Notes under the pieces: generated by a model
The model's database searches: none
Told to the model about the DNA's origin: nothing
What the model saw: only the letters and a program-made list of their open reading frames with translations
Part shown: positions 12,801 through 23,716 of the stretch, piece after piece
Layout: each line of letters opens with the position of its first letter
Numbering within the stretch: the stretch's first letter is position 1
Made by a program: the position numbers and the translations under genes
Assembly (NCBI GenBank): GCA_024336345.1
Contig: JANFOG010000004.1
Location: 930,001 to 994,000, forward strand
From: Mariannaea sp. PMI_226
Lineage: Eukaryota > Ascomycota > Sordariomycetes > Hypocreales > Nectriaceae
Direction of reading: 5' to 3'
Length of the DNA: 64,000 nt

Positions 12801-13976
12801 GCAGTCCCTGAAACTGGGGCATTCGGTGACGGCAGGCGATCGTCCTACCAAGGCGGGCGTTCAGCCTCAAGTTGAGTTGAAAGAGGTCAACTATCTTGGG
12901 CATTGTAAGTTAGAGTACTGTAGCAACAACATCTTTTTTGTTTCCCTGCGCATACGTAACTTACAATGCACAGATATAACTTTTCCCACTATGACATGCT
13001 CCCAAGAACAGGGCTTGTGTCCCATCCATGTCTCGGTCTGTTGAAACATCCAAGCCAGTGCTGTGACGGTGGAGTTCAGTTGACAACCTGACCCCTGTCA
13101 AGCCCCAACAACCCAGCCAGTCCTAGAGCTGATTCCGCCCCGTTCTGCTCGCCATTACGTCGTTGGGCCCCCCCCTCTCTGCTTCGTGTGGCCAGCTGCT
13201 AGAGTACTAGAGTGCAGCGGAAAAGATGACAAAGAAACCGTACTCGGTACAGAGAGGTAGAAAGAAGGGGGGGGTGATGACAGCATGAGACCCATGGGAG
13301 GTAAGTAAGGTACTGACAGTATGCAGGTGAGGTAGTTGGGAGCCAAGTAGCGAGCCCCGCGATAGTCTGGCAGACGCCCAACTCTGAATGAGGCGAGACG
13401 AGAGCAAAAGTCATCGGCAAAGCCCAACAGCAGGTTAGAAGCAGAACTAGCAGGGGGAGTGGGATCAGAGACTGGTTGTCTCTCATTGCTGCCTTTTTTG
13501 CATGCCCATCCCATTCCCAATCATGCCTCTGTTGGTCCCCATGGTGCCCATCCATTGTCATCCATTGCCGTCCATTGCGCATATTCGCCTTCCTATTCCC
13601 ACTCAGCCCACATCCTTACTATAGTGTTGCCCATTCATTTTATTGCATTGCCTTCTTGCCCACTTAGCTTGCAGCGTGCAGAGTGCAGCGTGCAGCGAGC
13701 AGCGAGTTGTTTTTCTGTTCCCTGCTGTTGCTACTGCAATCCTCTTTCCTCTTCCTTCTTGCTTGCTTCAACTTCCTACTCCTCATCGTCTCATTTTCCA
13801 TCTAGCGCATCTCATATTCACTCACCATCCCCCCATCTTCACTTTTCTCCATACAAGCACCCTCCCACCCTCCCCAAAACAAAAAGTCCTATCAACGGCC
13901 ATTTTCCGCTTGAGAGATACCAGAAAGAAACAACAACGCAACACTTTGAGCACCTCCTCGTCGCTAAATCTCAGCC
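9861..13976. other. Intergenic region between the La-motif gene and the RD-rich gene
   Basis: This is about 4.1 kb with no recognisable gene. The left part is likely the 3' untranslated region of the La-motif gene (an A-rich stretch with TTTATAAAA at about 9941). The middle has long A and T homopolymers and G-rich runs (for example 12300-12410). The right part, from about 13450, is pyrimidine-rich and probably the promoter and leader of the next gene. Open frames here are short and lack family features. Confidence 0.6.
13671..13705 (+). repeat. Heptamer tandem repeat (GCAGCGN)5
   Basis: Five consecutive 7-nt units of GCAGCGT/GCAGAGT/GCAGCGA lie about 270 nt upstream of the RD-rich gene's start codon, in its likely leader or promoter. 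The unit boundaries are exact and vary at only two positions. Confidence 0.85.
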
Positions 13977-16061
13977 ATGTCAAACTACGACCCATACGAG
14001 AGGGATTACTCTCGTCACCATACTCGGGAGGACCGTGAGACTCGTTACTACGATCCCCGCGACTCCCGCGACTCCCGCGACGTATATACAAAGACACAAC
14101 ATCGAGAACTTATTCCCCGTGCTCGGGAGGACAGTGAGTACTCCGTCGAAGAAGTTCGCCGAGACTTCCCTCCTCCCACTGGTCGTGAGCTTTATCGTGC
14201 TCGATCAAGGGATGGCCGTTACGAGGATGAGTACGAATACCAACGCAGTTATGACCCGCGTCATGAGCGCGAGTATGAGCGGCGATCTCGTCGGAGCCCC
14301 GGAAGCTCCCACCATGACAGCGACGATCGTAAGCACAAGCATAAAGGCATGAGCAAGAATGAGAAGATTATTGCTGCCGTCGCCGGGGCTGCCCTCCTTG
14401 CAGGAGGCAAGGAGTTATACGATCGACGTGAAGCCAAGGAGGAGGGAACCGAAATTCAGCGCAACCCTCTGTCCTCTCTTGCGCTCGCTGGTGTTGGTGC
14501 CTTAGCAGCCTACCAGGGTGCCCAATTCTACAGCAAGCAACAAGCCAAGAAGGATCAGAAGGCCAATTTACTATTGCAGCACGGTCGCGATATCCGCTAC
14601 GACGATTACTACTCAGATGACGATGAGCCATCCAGAGAAAGAAAGGGTCACAAGAACTTTCTTGAAAGTGCCCTCGCTGCAACTGGTCTCGGTGCTGTAG
14701 TCAAGACTCTCACTGGTAGTGACAGCAGGTCTGACACCCGGAGCCGCGGGCCTGGCTCTGTCAGCTCTCGTTCGCAATCCCGCGGTGGCGCCAACAAGAT
14801 TCAGAAAGCTGCCATGGCCTCACTCCTTGCGGGTGCCACCGAGGCCTTTCGCGTTGCCAAGGAGCCGGGAAGCTGGAAGGGCGAGAAGACAAAGCGAATT
14901 CTCACTGCTGCAGCTGGTGCAGCCACCATCGACACGGCCACCGATCCCAAGCACAGCAAGCTCGGTATTGCTGAGTCTGTTATCGGTGGTTTAGTTGGCA
15001 ATCGCCTGATCAATGGTTCCAGGAACGATATTGAGGAGGATAAAGTGACTGGGCGCAGCCGTTCACGTTCTCGAGCTCGCTCCAAGGGCCGAGATGGTGG
15101 CGGTGGCGTAAGCGGACTTGCTGCTCTTGCAACCGCTGGCCTGGGAGCTCTTGGTGCGAAGAAGGTTTTGGACCATTCCCGATCACGTAGCCGCAGTCGC
15201 AGCCACGGTCACCGGGGACGAGATGACTCTTACTCCCCCGAACGTCGGCGCGAACGAAGCCGCAGCCGCAGCATTGTCGATAGAACCCGTAACAGTCTCG
15301 CCAAGCTTGGATTTGGCAGTGGTACGGGCGCAGCTGTGGATGAGCATCGCCGTCGCGATCAGGACGACTACAGTGAACATGGTTCTCACAGGTCTCGTCG
15401 CCATGATGACGATGATTATGACGATCGACGACACGGCACTCGGGATTACTACGATGACGAACGCTCATACAGAAGCAAGCATGGAGATCGATCCAGCAGG
15501 AGGGACCGGCGGGACGACTATTCTTCCGAATCAGACTTGGGGGACTCTTCTGAAGATGAGAAACGGGCCAGGAAAATGAAAGGTAAGCAGATTGTAACAA
15601 CCGGCCTCGCAGCCGTAGCCACCATCCACGCAGCACATGAAGTCTACCAAAGCATGGAGAAGAGGAAAGCCAGACAAAAGGCTGTTGCCGAGGGAGTCCT
15701 TAGCGAGAGGAAGGCCAAGAAGATGAAGACCAAGGCGGTCGTGCAAGATGCAGCTTCAGTTGGCATTGCCGCCTTGGGCATCAAGAGTGCCTTCCAAGAA
15801 ATGAAAGAAGCCAAGCACATGACCCATGAGTGCAGGGAATTCAAGGCCGAAAAGGCTCGTCGACATGAGAGGCGCCGTCAGAGACGTCTGGAGGGATCGA
15901 GTGACGGCAGAGAGAGAGCAACCAGCTGGACACCATTATCTCGAGCACGACATGATGGGTATGACTCAGATAATGAATCTGACCCCGGATTCTATCAAGG
16001 CCATAGTCCTCGGTTTGCTAGTGGCACAGCACCCATACCTCCTGTCGGAGGCAATTGGTAG
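13977..16061 (+). CDS. Charged RD/RS-rich protein with glycine-zipper-like segments
   Basis: This is a single-exon gene of 694 residues and of no known biochemical function. It resembles fungal DUF3824-type proteins, a call made from composition and not a search. The N-terminal 120 residues are rich in Arg, Asp, Tyr and Glu (RD and YD repeats, an SRD triplet at 30-35). Short Ala/Gly-rich hydrophobic stretches then alternate with charged linkers: IIAAVAGAALLAGG at 131-144, a second at about 166-182, a third near 230-243, and more further on. These are followed by RS/SR dipeptide runs, RHDDDDYDDRR-type acidic/basic tracts and a basic C-terminal region ending GGNW. The pattern suggests weak membrane association or self-assembly through small-residue helices, but that is inference. 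The start is the first ATG in a continuous frame after a pyrimidine-rich leader. Confidence 0.85.
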   Translation: MSNYDPYERDYSRHHTREDRETRYYDPRDSRDSRDVYTKTQHRELIPRAREDSEYSVEEVRRDFPPPTGRELYRARSRDGRYEDEYEYQRSYDPRHEREYERRSRRSPGSSHHDSDDRKHKHKGMSKNEKIIAAVAGAALLAGGKELYDRREAKEEGTEIQRNPLSSLALAGVGALAAYQGAQFYSKQQAKKDQKANLLLQHGRDIRYDDYYSDDDEPSRERKGHKNFLESALAATGLGAVVKTLTGSDSRSDTRSRGPGSVSSRSQSRGGANKIQKAAMASLLAGATEAFRVAKEPGSWKGEKTKRILTAAAGAATIDTATDPKHSKLGIAESVIGGLVGNRLINGSRNDIEEDKVTGRSRSRSRARSKGRDGGGGVSGLAALATAGLGALGAKKVLDHSRSRSRSRSHGHRGRDDSYSPERRRERSRSRSIVDRTRNSLAKLGFGSGTGAAVDEHRRRDQDDYSEHGSHRSRRHDDDDYDDRRHGTRDYYDDERSYRSKHGDRSSRRDRRDDYSSESDLGDSSEDEKRARKMKGKQIVTTGLAAVATIHAAHEVYQSMEKRKARQKAVAEGVLSERKAKKMKTKAVVQDAASVGIAALGIKSAFQEMKEAKHMTHECREFKAEKARRHERRRQRRLEGSSDGRERATSWTPLSRARHDGYDSDNESDPGFYQGHSPRFASGTAPIPPVGGNW

Positions 16062-18053
16062 TTGTTACACTAGGTTGATGTCCACCTCCGGCGTGGTTGC
16101 AGATCCGCCGCTCATCTCAACCCACTCACTGTCTAAGCTCCCTCCCGATGAAGTAGCCAGATGTGCTGCGTGGTGTGCTTTTGATGCTAAAAAGACCCCC
16201 CCTTCCCTAAGATAGAAAAAAGAGCAGAAATGTCTCTTTGTTTTTTTTTTCCTTTTGATTACTCATTCCGATTTAATATGCGTGCCAAGGTTGCAAACTA
16301 ATTGCCCATTTATTTCCAGGCCATCACCGACACTGAACAAAGAACGGCAGTTCCAATTTGGACGAGGGGGAATGAACCCACTCAAGGAGCTATTAAAATA
16401 TGCTACTGGAAAAGAGCCGGCACCAGTATCTAGCAGCGGCGGGAAGACGTTTGTCCCAGGTATAGTGACGAATGTGTGGGTAGGCCGGCTGGGGTTGTGT
16501 GCTAGGTAGGGGAGCTGCATCTCCGGAACTTTACCAGAATCGGGAATGAGGTTACAGAGATCAAAAGCGGTGGATAACAACGATGCAGTTCATGAGATCG
16601 GTCATTGGGGGTTCTGCAGTAGTTCTGATGTTGATCCGGGAAACGCGGCTCTCTTGGATGGCAACACCAGGTGTGAGTGGGCATGTCTCTGTATGGATCG
16701 AGATCCTCAGCTCGGGCGATAAGGAACCAGGTTGAACGACATGAAATCCGGCTCTAATGATGACATGGGTTACGAAGCAAGGTAAGAAGGCAACGACAAT
16801 TTTGGCTATGGGGCCGGCGGCTATTTCAGTTTGTTTCTTTTGATAGGATATCCTGACCAAGTGGGAAGACTTGTTTTGGTTGGCCTCTTATTATTATTCT
16901 TTTTTCTAAGTCTTGTTAGCTTCTTGGATATTACGAGATGGAAAGCCCTTCCTTTTTTTTTCTTGGTTCATTTGGTTAGAATACAGGGTTCTTAACAATA
17001 ACGATGCTTACGGCCTCTCTCAACTGTTATCAAGAATCCTCTATGCTGAGCTACACGTTGTGAGGTGCTCCATCGCAATTGGCTTGTAGAACGATGTCCG
17101 TATCTTGGTAACAAGGAGGGCGAGTTAGAGTGAGATGGGTCAGGCCATAACCAGGTTGAAGAGCAGTCACCACGAAAGGTGCAGCTTCAACTGACACAAG
17201 GGTGTCTCGCCTGATACTGATGGCGTTGGGAACCAGCGTCGGGGCGTTGGGGGGCGTGGCGGCCTTGGCTGGGCGATGAGCTCGTCGGGCTCCCAGTCGT
17301 CATCGACAGGGGCAGTAGATGGAGGGGGGTGGTTCATGATGTCATGTCTGAGTGGTGGGACTTTGGCCAAGGTAGGGCGGCAGCACAGGCACCCTCGCCC
17401 CCCTCCCTCCCTCCCCCGGGATTCAGTCTTCAGCCGCACACCTCGACATGGGTATTATCAGAGAGGGTTTTGCATGAAAGGAGAGGAGCGGGAAGCAGGG
17501 GGGGAAGGGGGAAATGCAGCTTCTGGTGTAGGTATACACAGAAGAGACTGTGTGGCATGTATGTTTCGACGGGCCCATGCATGCTTGCATAAAAGGGGGT
17601 TCAGATGGAAAGACGAGTTCAATCAATGTATATTCACAAATAGGAGGGAGACCAAAATCAAGAGCGAAGGCATGTATTGGATTGCGTGGATATCTAAAGT
17701 GTAATACAAATATGCGCGAGATAGGACGCAGGAAATGTTTTTTTTTAGGGAGGGGGGGCTTCGAAGCCTCGCTAATACATGGTAGACAAGTAGTCATATA
17801 AAGACGGCATTCTACTTGCCAGTTTATCGTTGGTGGTTGTAGAGGAGGAGGAGGAGGAGGATATATAGCAAATGCTTCTACCGAAACGCCACACTCGGCC
17901 GCCAGAATGGACGGCGCGGCGCGGCACGGTACGGTGCGGAGCGAGTCGGATCGGGACGGAATACATGACGAACCCTTTTCATCCGGGGAGTGGAAGTTAA
18001 GTTTCAGCCACCAAAGAAGAAGAAAAAAAAGAGAGAACTCAAAAACCCCCATC
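16062..18053. other. Convergent 3' intergenic region
   Basis: This is about 2 kb between two genes that converge on it, so it should hold both 3' untranslated regions. It has T homopolymers, a G/C-rich block at 17380-17520 and a GAG-type trinucleotide run at 17841-17861. No coding signal is visible. The large minus-strand frame that enters it from the right is an off-frame shadow of CLF1. Confidence 0.6.
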
Positions 18054-20090
18054 TCAAGCACCGCCAGCCTGCTGCTGCTGCTTCCACTTCTGCGCCAACG
18101 CCATGACGTTGGACAGGTTCGCGGCCTGCTGGTCGTCGGCGGGGAAGATGTAGTCGACGTACTCCTCCCAGGTGTCGTCCTCCAGGCGGCGCCGGCGCTT
18201 GGTCTTGCGCGGCATCTGCTTCTGCACCGCCTCAATGTCCGCCTCGCTGCCGTGGGTGCGCTCAAACGACAGCCAGGCGTTGAGCAGCGACACTCGCTCC
18301 TCCTTGAGGTCCTTGTCGCGCATGCTCTTGTGCGCACGCCCAAAGACCTTGCGGGCCCGGGCCTTGGCCTCTTCGCTGACGGGTTGTTCTGCTTCTTCTT
18401 CCTCTTCGTTCTCCTCCTCGCCGTCTTCGGGGATGTTAATCTCGAAGTGAGCGTAGCTGATCCAGACCTTGACATGGTCCGTCTTCTCCAACAGACGCTC
18501 GTACAGGTCTCGGGTGCGCTCATACTCGCCCTCCTCCTCCTCAAAGTCGATGTAGGCCTTCCAGAGGAGCTCCGGCATGTCCAGCTGCTGCTGCTGGACC
18601 GCGAGCTCGAAGATGGCCCGGGTGCGCTCCAGGTCGTCCAAGCCACGCTCCAGCTCGGCGAACCTGATCCATGTCTGGCAGTTGGCCGGGTTGTACTCGA
18701 TGTGCTTCTCGTACAAGGTCCGGCACCGGACGAATTCGAATAGCCTGCGCTCGAGATCGATGTATCCGTTGAAGATCTTGTCCTTGGGGCACATGCCAAT
18801 AGCCCGGCCCAGGAGCTTTCGCGCCGCCGTAAGCTCGCCCTGCCGAATCTCGAATTCGGCCGCCATGACCCAGATCTTGGCGAATGTGAACTTCTTGTGT
18901 GGGATCAACCCCAGGCAGGTACTGTAGATTTGCCGTGTCCGCTCAATATCTTTTCCCTCCATCTCCTCCCAAATGGCATAGAAAATCCATAGGTAGATGT
19001 ACCGCCGCCAATGGCGCTTCTCCTGCGTCGGCGGCACCTGCGCGGCCGCCCTCTCGTAGACGTCTCGAATGCGGTCGACATCGTGAGACAGCTCCTCCAG
19101 CTTGGCATAATCAAACCAGGCATCGTAGTTCTTGGGATTTTCTCGGACCTGCTCCTCGTAATGCACCCTCCGCTTGGACAAAATAACGTCCTCGACGCCG
19201 TCCTTGTCGCCAAACTGCTTCTCAAACGTCGTGTACGCCTTGTGCAACGTTCTCGACTTGGACCGCGGCAGGCGATCCAGAGCGTATTTGTAGATAGCCC
19301 GAGCGCGTTCGTACTCTTTCAGCTTGGCTTCGAACCGACTGTAGGCGATGAACAGCTTCTCATCAACAAAGTCGTCACCCAGCGTCTCAACTGCGGTTCC
19401 GAATACCTCTCGCACGAGGTCACTGGTGCCGTACTCCTCCTCAAATTTTGCCCACTTGATCCAGTTTCGTGGCTCTGGATGGACCATGGTGAAGGTCCGG
19501 AAGACATCACGGGCCCGCTCAAACTCGCCATATCGCTTCTCGAGCTTGATGTAGGCGCTCCATGCAGCCTCGTCTGGTCGCCATTGCATCCAACGGTCGA
19601 AAACCTGTCTTGTTCCGGGAACATTGCCCAACATCTCCTCCATGTAGACGTACTTGTACCACAGCTTATCGACGCGAGGCAGGCGGTTGACGGCACGGTC
19701 GAGTAGGTTTCGGGCATGGTTGATGTTCCTTGACTTCATCTCCGCCTCAATGTATCGAATCCAGAGCGGGATCGAGTTGGGATGGACATCGAGCGCACGC
19801 TCAAAGACAGATCTCGCGCGGGCAAACTCCTTCTGCTCCAGCTCCCATTGTGCATATCGCATCCAGTTGTTGAGGTTGACCCGATTTCGCCGCACATAGT
19901 CCTCGAATTCCTTGCGCTTTCTTCCCTGGTATTCGTGAAGCTCCTCGAGATCTTCGAATCTCTGAGTAGGAGCCTTGAGACCGCCAACATCTTGACGATC
20001 GACAGCTTCACGAAGAAGCTGTTCGGCACTGATCTGGATAGGCGCCGCGGCCTTGTTCTTGACCTTCGGGGGTCCTCTTGTCGACTCCAT
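18054..20090 (-). CDS. clf1: Pre-mRNA splicing factor CLF1 (Crooked neck/Syf3)
   Basis: CLF1 is a scaffold of the Prp19-associated (NineTeen) complex that helps assemble and activate the spliceosome in the nucleus. One uninterrupted exon encodes 678 residues, close to the size of yeast and metazoan orthologues. The N terminus carries the conserved [11 protein letters not shown]. An almost continuous array of HAT (half-a-TPR) repeats follows, from about residue 45 to 640, visible as recurrent W..Y/A..E patterns such as [21 protein letters not shown] and AWSAYIKLE. The C-terminal end has the family-typical [10 protein letters not shown]. The ATG at 20090 was preferred over an in-frame ATG nine codons upstream because the protein then begins [14 protein letters not shown], as orthologues do. 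It is divergent from PRP31, with 496 bp between start codons. Confidence 0.95.
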   Translation of the reverse strand: MESTRGPPKVKNKAAAPIQISAEQLLREAVDRQDVGGLKAPTQRFEDLEELHEYQGRKRKEFEDYVRRNRVNLNNWMRYAQWELEQKEFARARSVFERALDVHPNSIPLWIRYIEAEMKSRNINHARNLLDRAVNRLPRVDKLWYKYVYMEEMLGNVPGTRQVFDRWMQWRPDEAAWSAYIKLEKRYGEFERARDVFRTFTMVHPEPRNWIKWAKFEEEYGTSDLVREVFGTAVETLGDDFVDEKLFIAYSRFEAKLKEYERARAIYKYALDRLPRSKSRTLHKAYTTFEKQFGDKDGVEDVILSKRRVHYEEQVRENPKNYDAWFDYAKLEELSHDVDRIRDVYERAAAQVPPTQEKRHWRRYIYLWIFYAIWEEMEGKDIERTRQIYSTCLGLIPHKKFTFAKIWVMAAEFEIRQGELTAARKLLGRAIGMCPKDKIFNGYIDLERRLFEFVRCRTLYEKHIEYNPANCQTWIRFAELERGLDDLERTRAIFELAVQQQQLDMPELLWKAYIDFEEEEGEYERTRDLYERLLEKTDHVKVWISYAHFEINIPEDGEEENEEEEEAEQPVSEEAKARARKVFGRAHKSMRDKDLKEERVSLLNAWLSFERTHGSEADIEAVQKQMPRKTKRRRRLEDDTWEEYVDYIFPADDQQAANLSNVMALAQKWKQQQQAGGA

Positions 20091-20586
20091 CTTGGTAAAG
20101 GGAAGAACAGAAATCAAGGTTCTTGCTAGGAGGTAGGGAGGGGCGATAAGAAAAAAAACCCGATGGCGAATTGACGATGACAGGAGGCGGTATCAAAAGC
20201 CCGCGATGAAATCGTCACAGAGATCGATGATTTCCAAAGCGACCTCCGTTAGTTTGTCACAGAGACGCGACGGAGGTTATTTGAGTTGACGAGGCTCAAG
20301 GAAAAATGAATGCGCGTGGCTAAGCACGACACTTCTGATAGGCATGACTGTCGCATGTGGCGCATATGCCCCATAATTTGTGGCGTTTCTTCAGCCTTGC
20401 AGCCTAGTAGCTGCAGTAGTGCAGTCACGTAGCAACTGCCTAGATAATTTATTTGTAAACTACCTACAGTACATGTAATCTTTTGCGCCCCAAAGTCTTG
20501 ACTTGTCGCGCAAGTGCTCATTCAAAGCACCAAAACGACTTCAGCCCTCTCTCTCGCCCCCCCCCCCGCGCGATCTGCCGCCCATC
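20091..20586. promoter_or_regulatory. Shared divergent promoter of CLF1 and PRP31
   Basis: These 496 bases separate the start codons of two divergently transcribed spliceosome genes and must contain both 5' leaders and both core promoters. The stretch next to PRP31 ends in a C-rich tract. I see no clear TATA box for either side. Co-regulation is inferred from the arrangement and the shared pathway. Confidence 0.65.
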
Positions 20587-22518
20587 ATGACGACAGTTGC
20601 GGACGACCTGCTCAACGACTTTGGAAGCTCCGGCGACGAAGCCGACGAGGAGCAGAACGATGGCCTCATCCGCACAGAGGACAAGCCCACCAGCCTCGAT
20701 CGCGACCGAGACGATGCCATGGATTTGGATGGCCAGGCTGCCAACGACGACGACGATGACGACGAAGCGTCAGAAGGCGACCTGAACGAACTCGGAGATG
20801 CGGAGGCGACAAAGGCAAAGGTTGAGAAGATGCAGCTGGGAGCAGTCAAAGATGTGCGCAGCGTCGCCAGCTTGATGCAAACCCTGGAGCCAATTCTTGA
20901 GGTTAGTACTTTTCCCCCCTCCCCTTCACCCCTAGGTCGCCATGCATTGCGATCGCGTCTTGATGGACGATTTCGTTTACATCTGCTCTCTTTGAGGAAC
21001 AGCCCTGACATGTTTTGTTTTCCGACGCTACAGAAGATTGCCCACTACCGATCACAAGCCGCTACGCAGAGCGCCCTCGTTGGAAATATCGAGGATCACC
21101 CTGAATACCACCTCCTCACCCAGTCCAACAGCTTATCAACCATGATTGACGGCGAGATCGCGCTTGTGCACAAGTTCATCCGCGACCACTACTCTACCCG
21201 ATTTCCAGAGCTCGAGCGGCTTGTCACGACGCCACTCGAGTATGCGAAAGTCGTTGCCATCCTGGGCAACGGGCCCTTGGACTCGGAAGGCATCAAGAGG
21301 TTACAGACGTCTACGGATAATCCAGTGGGGCTGAGTTTGAAGTCCGTTCTTGATGGACCCTCACTGATGATTGTCACTGTCGAAGCGACAACGTCAAAGG
21401 GCCATGACATGACACCTGAGGAGCTGAACCGAGTTATCCAAGCTTGCCAGATGACCATCTCACTCAACAAGGCCAAGCAAACTTTGGCGGAATACGTTCA
21501 GTCACGCATGAACCTCTTCGCGCCGAACCTGACTGCACTCATCGGATCACTGACGGCGGCGCAGCTCCTCAACGCCGCAGGTGGGCTGACAGGTCTGTCC
21601 AAGACGCCGGCATGCAACCTTCCATCCTGGGGCTCCAAAAAGAAGCAGGCACCTTTGGCAACGAACATTGGCGTCCGGCAGCAGGGTTATCTCTACAACT
21701 CGGAGATGATCCGCGGCATCCCCAATGATCTCAAGAAGCAGGCCATGAGAATTGTGTCTGCCAAGTTGGTGCTAGCAGCCCGAGTAGATCGCATTCACTC
21801 CAGCCCTGATGGCTCCACGGGCGAGGACTTGAAATCCGCATGCTTGGAGCGGTTGGAGAAGCTCACCGAACCGCCGCCAAACAAGGGCCAGCGAGCGCTC
21901 CCTGTGCCGGATGACAAACCTTCAAGGAAACGAGGTGGACGCAGAGCCCGCAAGGCCAAGGAGGCGCTCGCCATGACGGAGCTACGCAAGGCCCAGAACA
22001 GAATGGCCTTTGGCAAGGAGGAGAAGGAGGTCGGGTACGGCACGGGCGAGGGCACGGTGGGCATGGGCATGATCGGGCAATCCAACGACGGCCGCATCCG
22101 GGGTCTCCAGGTCGATCAGCGCACCCGCGCGAAGCTCAGCGCCAAAAACAAGGGCTGGGGCACTGCCAGCACGGTGGGAGGCGCCGCTTCGTCCATCGTC
22201 GGCTTCGGCCAGTCGTCCAACATCGACTTGCGCGGCAAAGGTCTGCGTGCCTCAGGCGTGGGCAGCACCATCGGTTCGGCCACGGGAGGCACGGCGTCGT
22301 CCCTCAACTTCACACCCGTGCAAGGTCTCGAGCTCGTCGACCCCAAGGTGCAGGCGGAACTCAGCAAAAAGCGCAAGGCCGAGGAGGACCGGTGGTTTAA
22401 GGGAGGCACCTTCACCCAGGCCGGCACTGGCTCCGGCTCGAGCAACGGTGGGTTCAAAATCCCGGAGCTGCCAGCTGCGAAGAGGACCAAGATGGGACCG
22501 CCTCCGGTGCCCAAGTAA
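20587..22518 (+). CDS. prp31: U4/U6 snRNP splicing factor PRP31
   Basis: PRP31 binds the U4 snRNA 5' stem-loop together with the 15.5K/Snu13 protein and is needed for U4/U6-U5 tri-snRNP formation. Exons are 20587-20901 and 21034-22518, giving 599 residues. The N-terminal 100 residues are acidic (a DDDDDDE tract). The junction reads LEPILE|KIAHYR. The NOSIC and Nop domains span about residues 110-345 and include TALIGSLTAAQLLNAAGG and LPSWGSKKK. A conserved basic motif, RKRGGRRARKAKEA, lies near 403. The C-terminal Prp31 domain is Gly/Ser-rich and ends KRTKMGPPPVPK. The 132-nt intron is a multiple of three with no in-frame stop, so an unspliced message would encode a 643-residue version with 44 extra residues just before the NOSIC region. 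ATG 20587 is the first ATG in frame. Confidence 0.95.
   Translation: MTTVADDLLNDFGSSGDEADEEQNDGLIRTEDKPTSLDRDRDDAMDLDGQAANDDDDDDEASEGDLNELGDAEATKAKVEKMQLGAVKDVRSVASLMQTLEPILEVSTFPPSPSPLGRHALRSRLDGRFRLHLLSLRNSPDMFCFPTLQKIAHYRSQAATQSALVGNIEDHPEYHLLTQSNSLSTMIDGEIALVHKFIRDHYSTRFPELERLVTTPLEYAKVVAILGNGPLDSEGIKRLQTSTDNPVGLSLKSVLDGPSLMIVTVEATTSKGHDMTPEELNRVIQACQMTISLNKAKQTLAEYVQSRMNLFAPNLTALIGSLTAAQLLNAAGGLTGLSKTPACNLPSWGSKKKQAPLATNIGVRQQGYLYNSEMIRGIPNDLKKQAMRIVSAKLVLAARVDRIHSSPDGSTGEDLKSACLERLEKLTEPPPNKGQRALPVPDDKPSRKRGGRRARKAKEALAMTELRKAQNRMAFGKEEKEVGYGTGEGTVGMGMIGQSNDGRIRGLQVDQRTRAKLSAKNKGWGTASTVGGAASSIVGFGQSSNIDLRGKGLRASGVGSTIGSATGGTASSLNFTPVQGLELVDPKVQAELSKKRKAEEDRWFKGGTFTQAGTGSGSSNGGFKIPELPAAKRTKMGPPPVPK
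20902..21033 (+). other. In-frame, stop-free intron of PRP31
   Basis: The donor is GTTAGT and the acceptor CTACAG. The intron is 132 nt and interrupts between codons (phase 0). It contains no stop in the reading frame, so both retention and splicing keep the frame open. Conservation of the flanking LEPILE and KIAHYR segments supports splicing as the main outcome. Confidence 0.85.
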
Positions 22519-22667
22519 TGAAAGAGATGATCCGGAAGAAAAGGGAAGCAAAATCATTATCCTCTCTTTCTTCTTCTTCGGGGAGATGAGCTGTGAAGGG
22601 GGTCGGTCAAAATCACACAAGATTTAAAGACAATTATGTCACACTCTTCTTTGTCATTGTTTGGTCT

Positions 22668-22687
22668 ATTTTATTTTATTTTATTTT
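22668..22687 (+). repeat. (TATTT)4 microsatellite
   Basis: Four perfect TATTT units lie about 150 nt after the PRP31 stop codon, probably in its 3' untranslated region. Confidence 0.9.
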
Positions 22688-22998
22688 ACAGGCTGCGCGA
22701 AGGGGGGAAACAACAATACTCTTTGGCGGAACATGCACAAAAAAGTGGTGGTGGTAAAAGAGAAACACTTGCATGCGACGGCGATATGGCGTTTTTTTCG
22801 GTGAGGGGTCGGGAAACTGAAAGACTGAAAGTCGGAACCATGTCTTTAGCCAGGAGAAAAAGAAAGGCAGGCAGTAGAGACAAATCGTTCTTTGTTGACT
22901 GTAAGAATATATACTATCTTTTGCTAAAGTGGGAATATGTAACACTTGAGAAATCCCCTTGCACCAATGTGCATACTACTTAGTTCTGTGTGTGAGTG

Positions 22999-23016
22999 TC
23001 TCTCTCTCTCTCTCTC
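22999..23016 (+). repeat. (TC)9 microsatellite
   Basis: Nine TC dinucleotides occur in the gene-free region, flanked by GTGTGTGAG on the left. Confidence 0.9.
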
Positions 23017-23660
23017 GCTTTCACTCCAGAGCTTTCAATACTACAAAAAAGATCGCCACCACGGCTTTCAGGTAGCGGTGAGGTTTCGGTGGTTGGGACA
23101 CCCGGATTTGCACCGTTTCCCTCACATTTCCTACAAATCTCACGATCTCGATCGATCAACCGATGGACCGCAGCTCTGGGTGATGATCAGTGGGGTCGGG
23201 GGGCTACATCAGCTCAGCTTCCAAGCGTTTGTGTGTCTACTGTGTGTCATGACGTGTTGATTGTGTAGTCATGCAGGGCAGATAAAAACCGGGAGACTGG
23301 GGTGCTTTCTTTTTTCCTTTTTTTTCTTGCTTTTTTTTGGTTCGATTGTCGTTGATTTTCTTTTGTTGAATTATAATTTTTTGGGGTGATATTTTGACTC
23401 AAATAGCTCCAATGCAATTTCGAATGAGTGGTGTGTCTATTGAAAAGATCAGCATCTCTCCCCAAGGTCCCATGCAGCAATCCCTAACAGCAAAGTAGTA
23501 TTAATGTAGTTCCCCTCACCAGGGAATCTAGCACACGTGAGGAACGGCGATCGTCAGGTTTAGGGTAAGCGAGGTGTGCATTTTTGAAAAGGGAAGACTC
23601 CTCTTTTTCCCTTTACTGACGAATGCGAGCCGTTATACAATCCATGTAATGTAAGCACAG

Positions 23661-23716
23661 CTAGTTAGTTAGGTAGATAGGTAGTTAGTTAGTTGGTTAG
23701 TCAGTTAGTTAGTTAG
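23661..23716 (+). repeat. Degenerate TTAG/GTTA tandem repeat
   Basis: About 56 nt are built from 4-nt units, mostly GTTA/TTAG with occasional GGTA or GTCA variants. The unit is not the fungal telomere repeat TTAGGG. Similar short runs recur at 23821-23846 and near 24110. Confidence 0.85.

Noticed and set aside
17423..18799. 458-codon minus-strand open frame
   Set aside because: It overlaps CLF1 in another frame, and its Arg/Ser/Thr-rich translation is typical of an off-frame shadow in GC-rich coding DNA.
23661..23716. Interstitial telomere repeat
   Set aside because: The unit is TTAG/GTTA, four bases, not TTAGGG, and it is degenerate.
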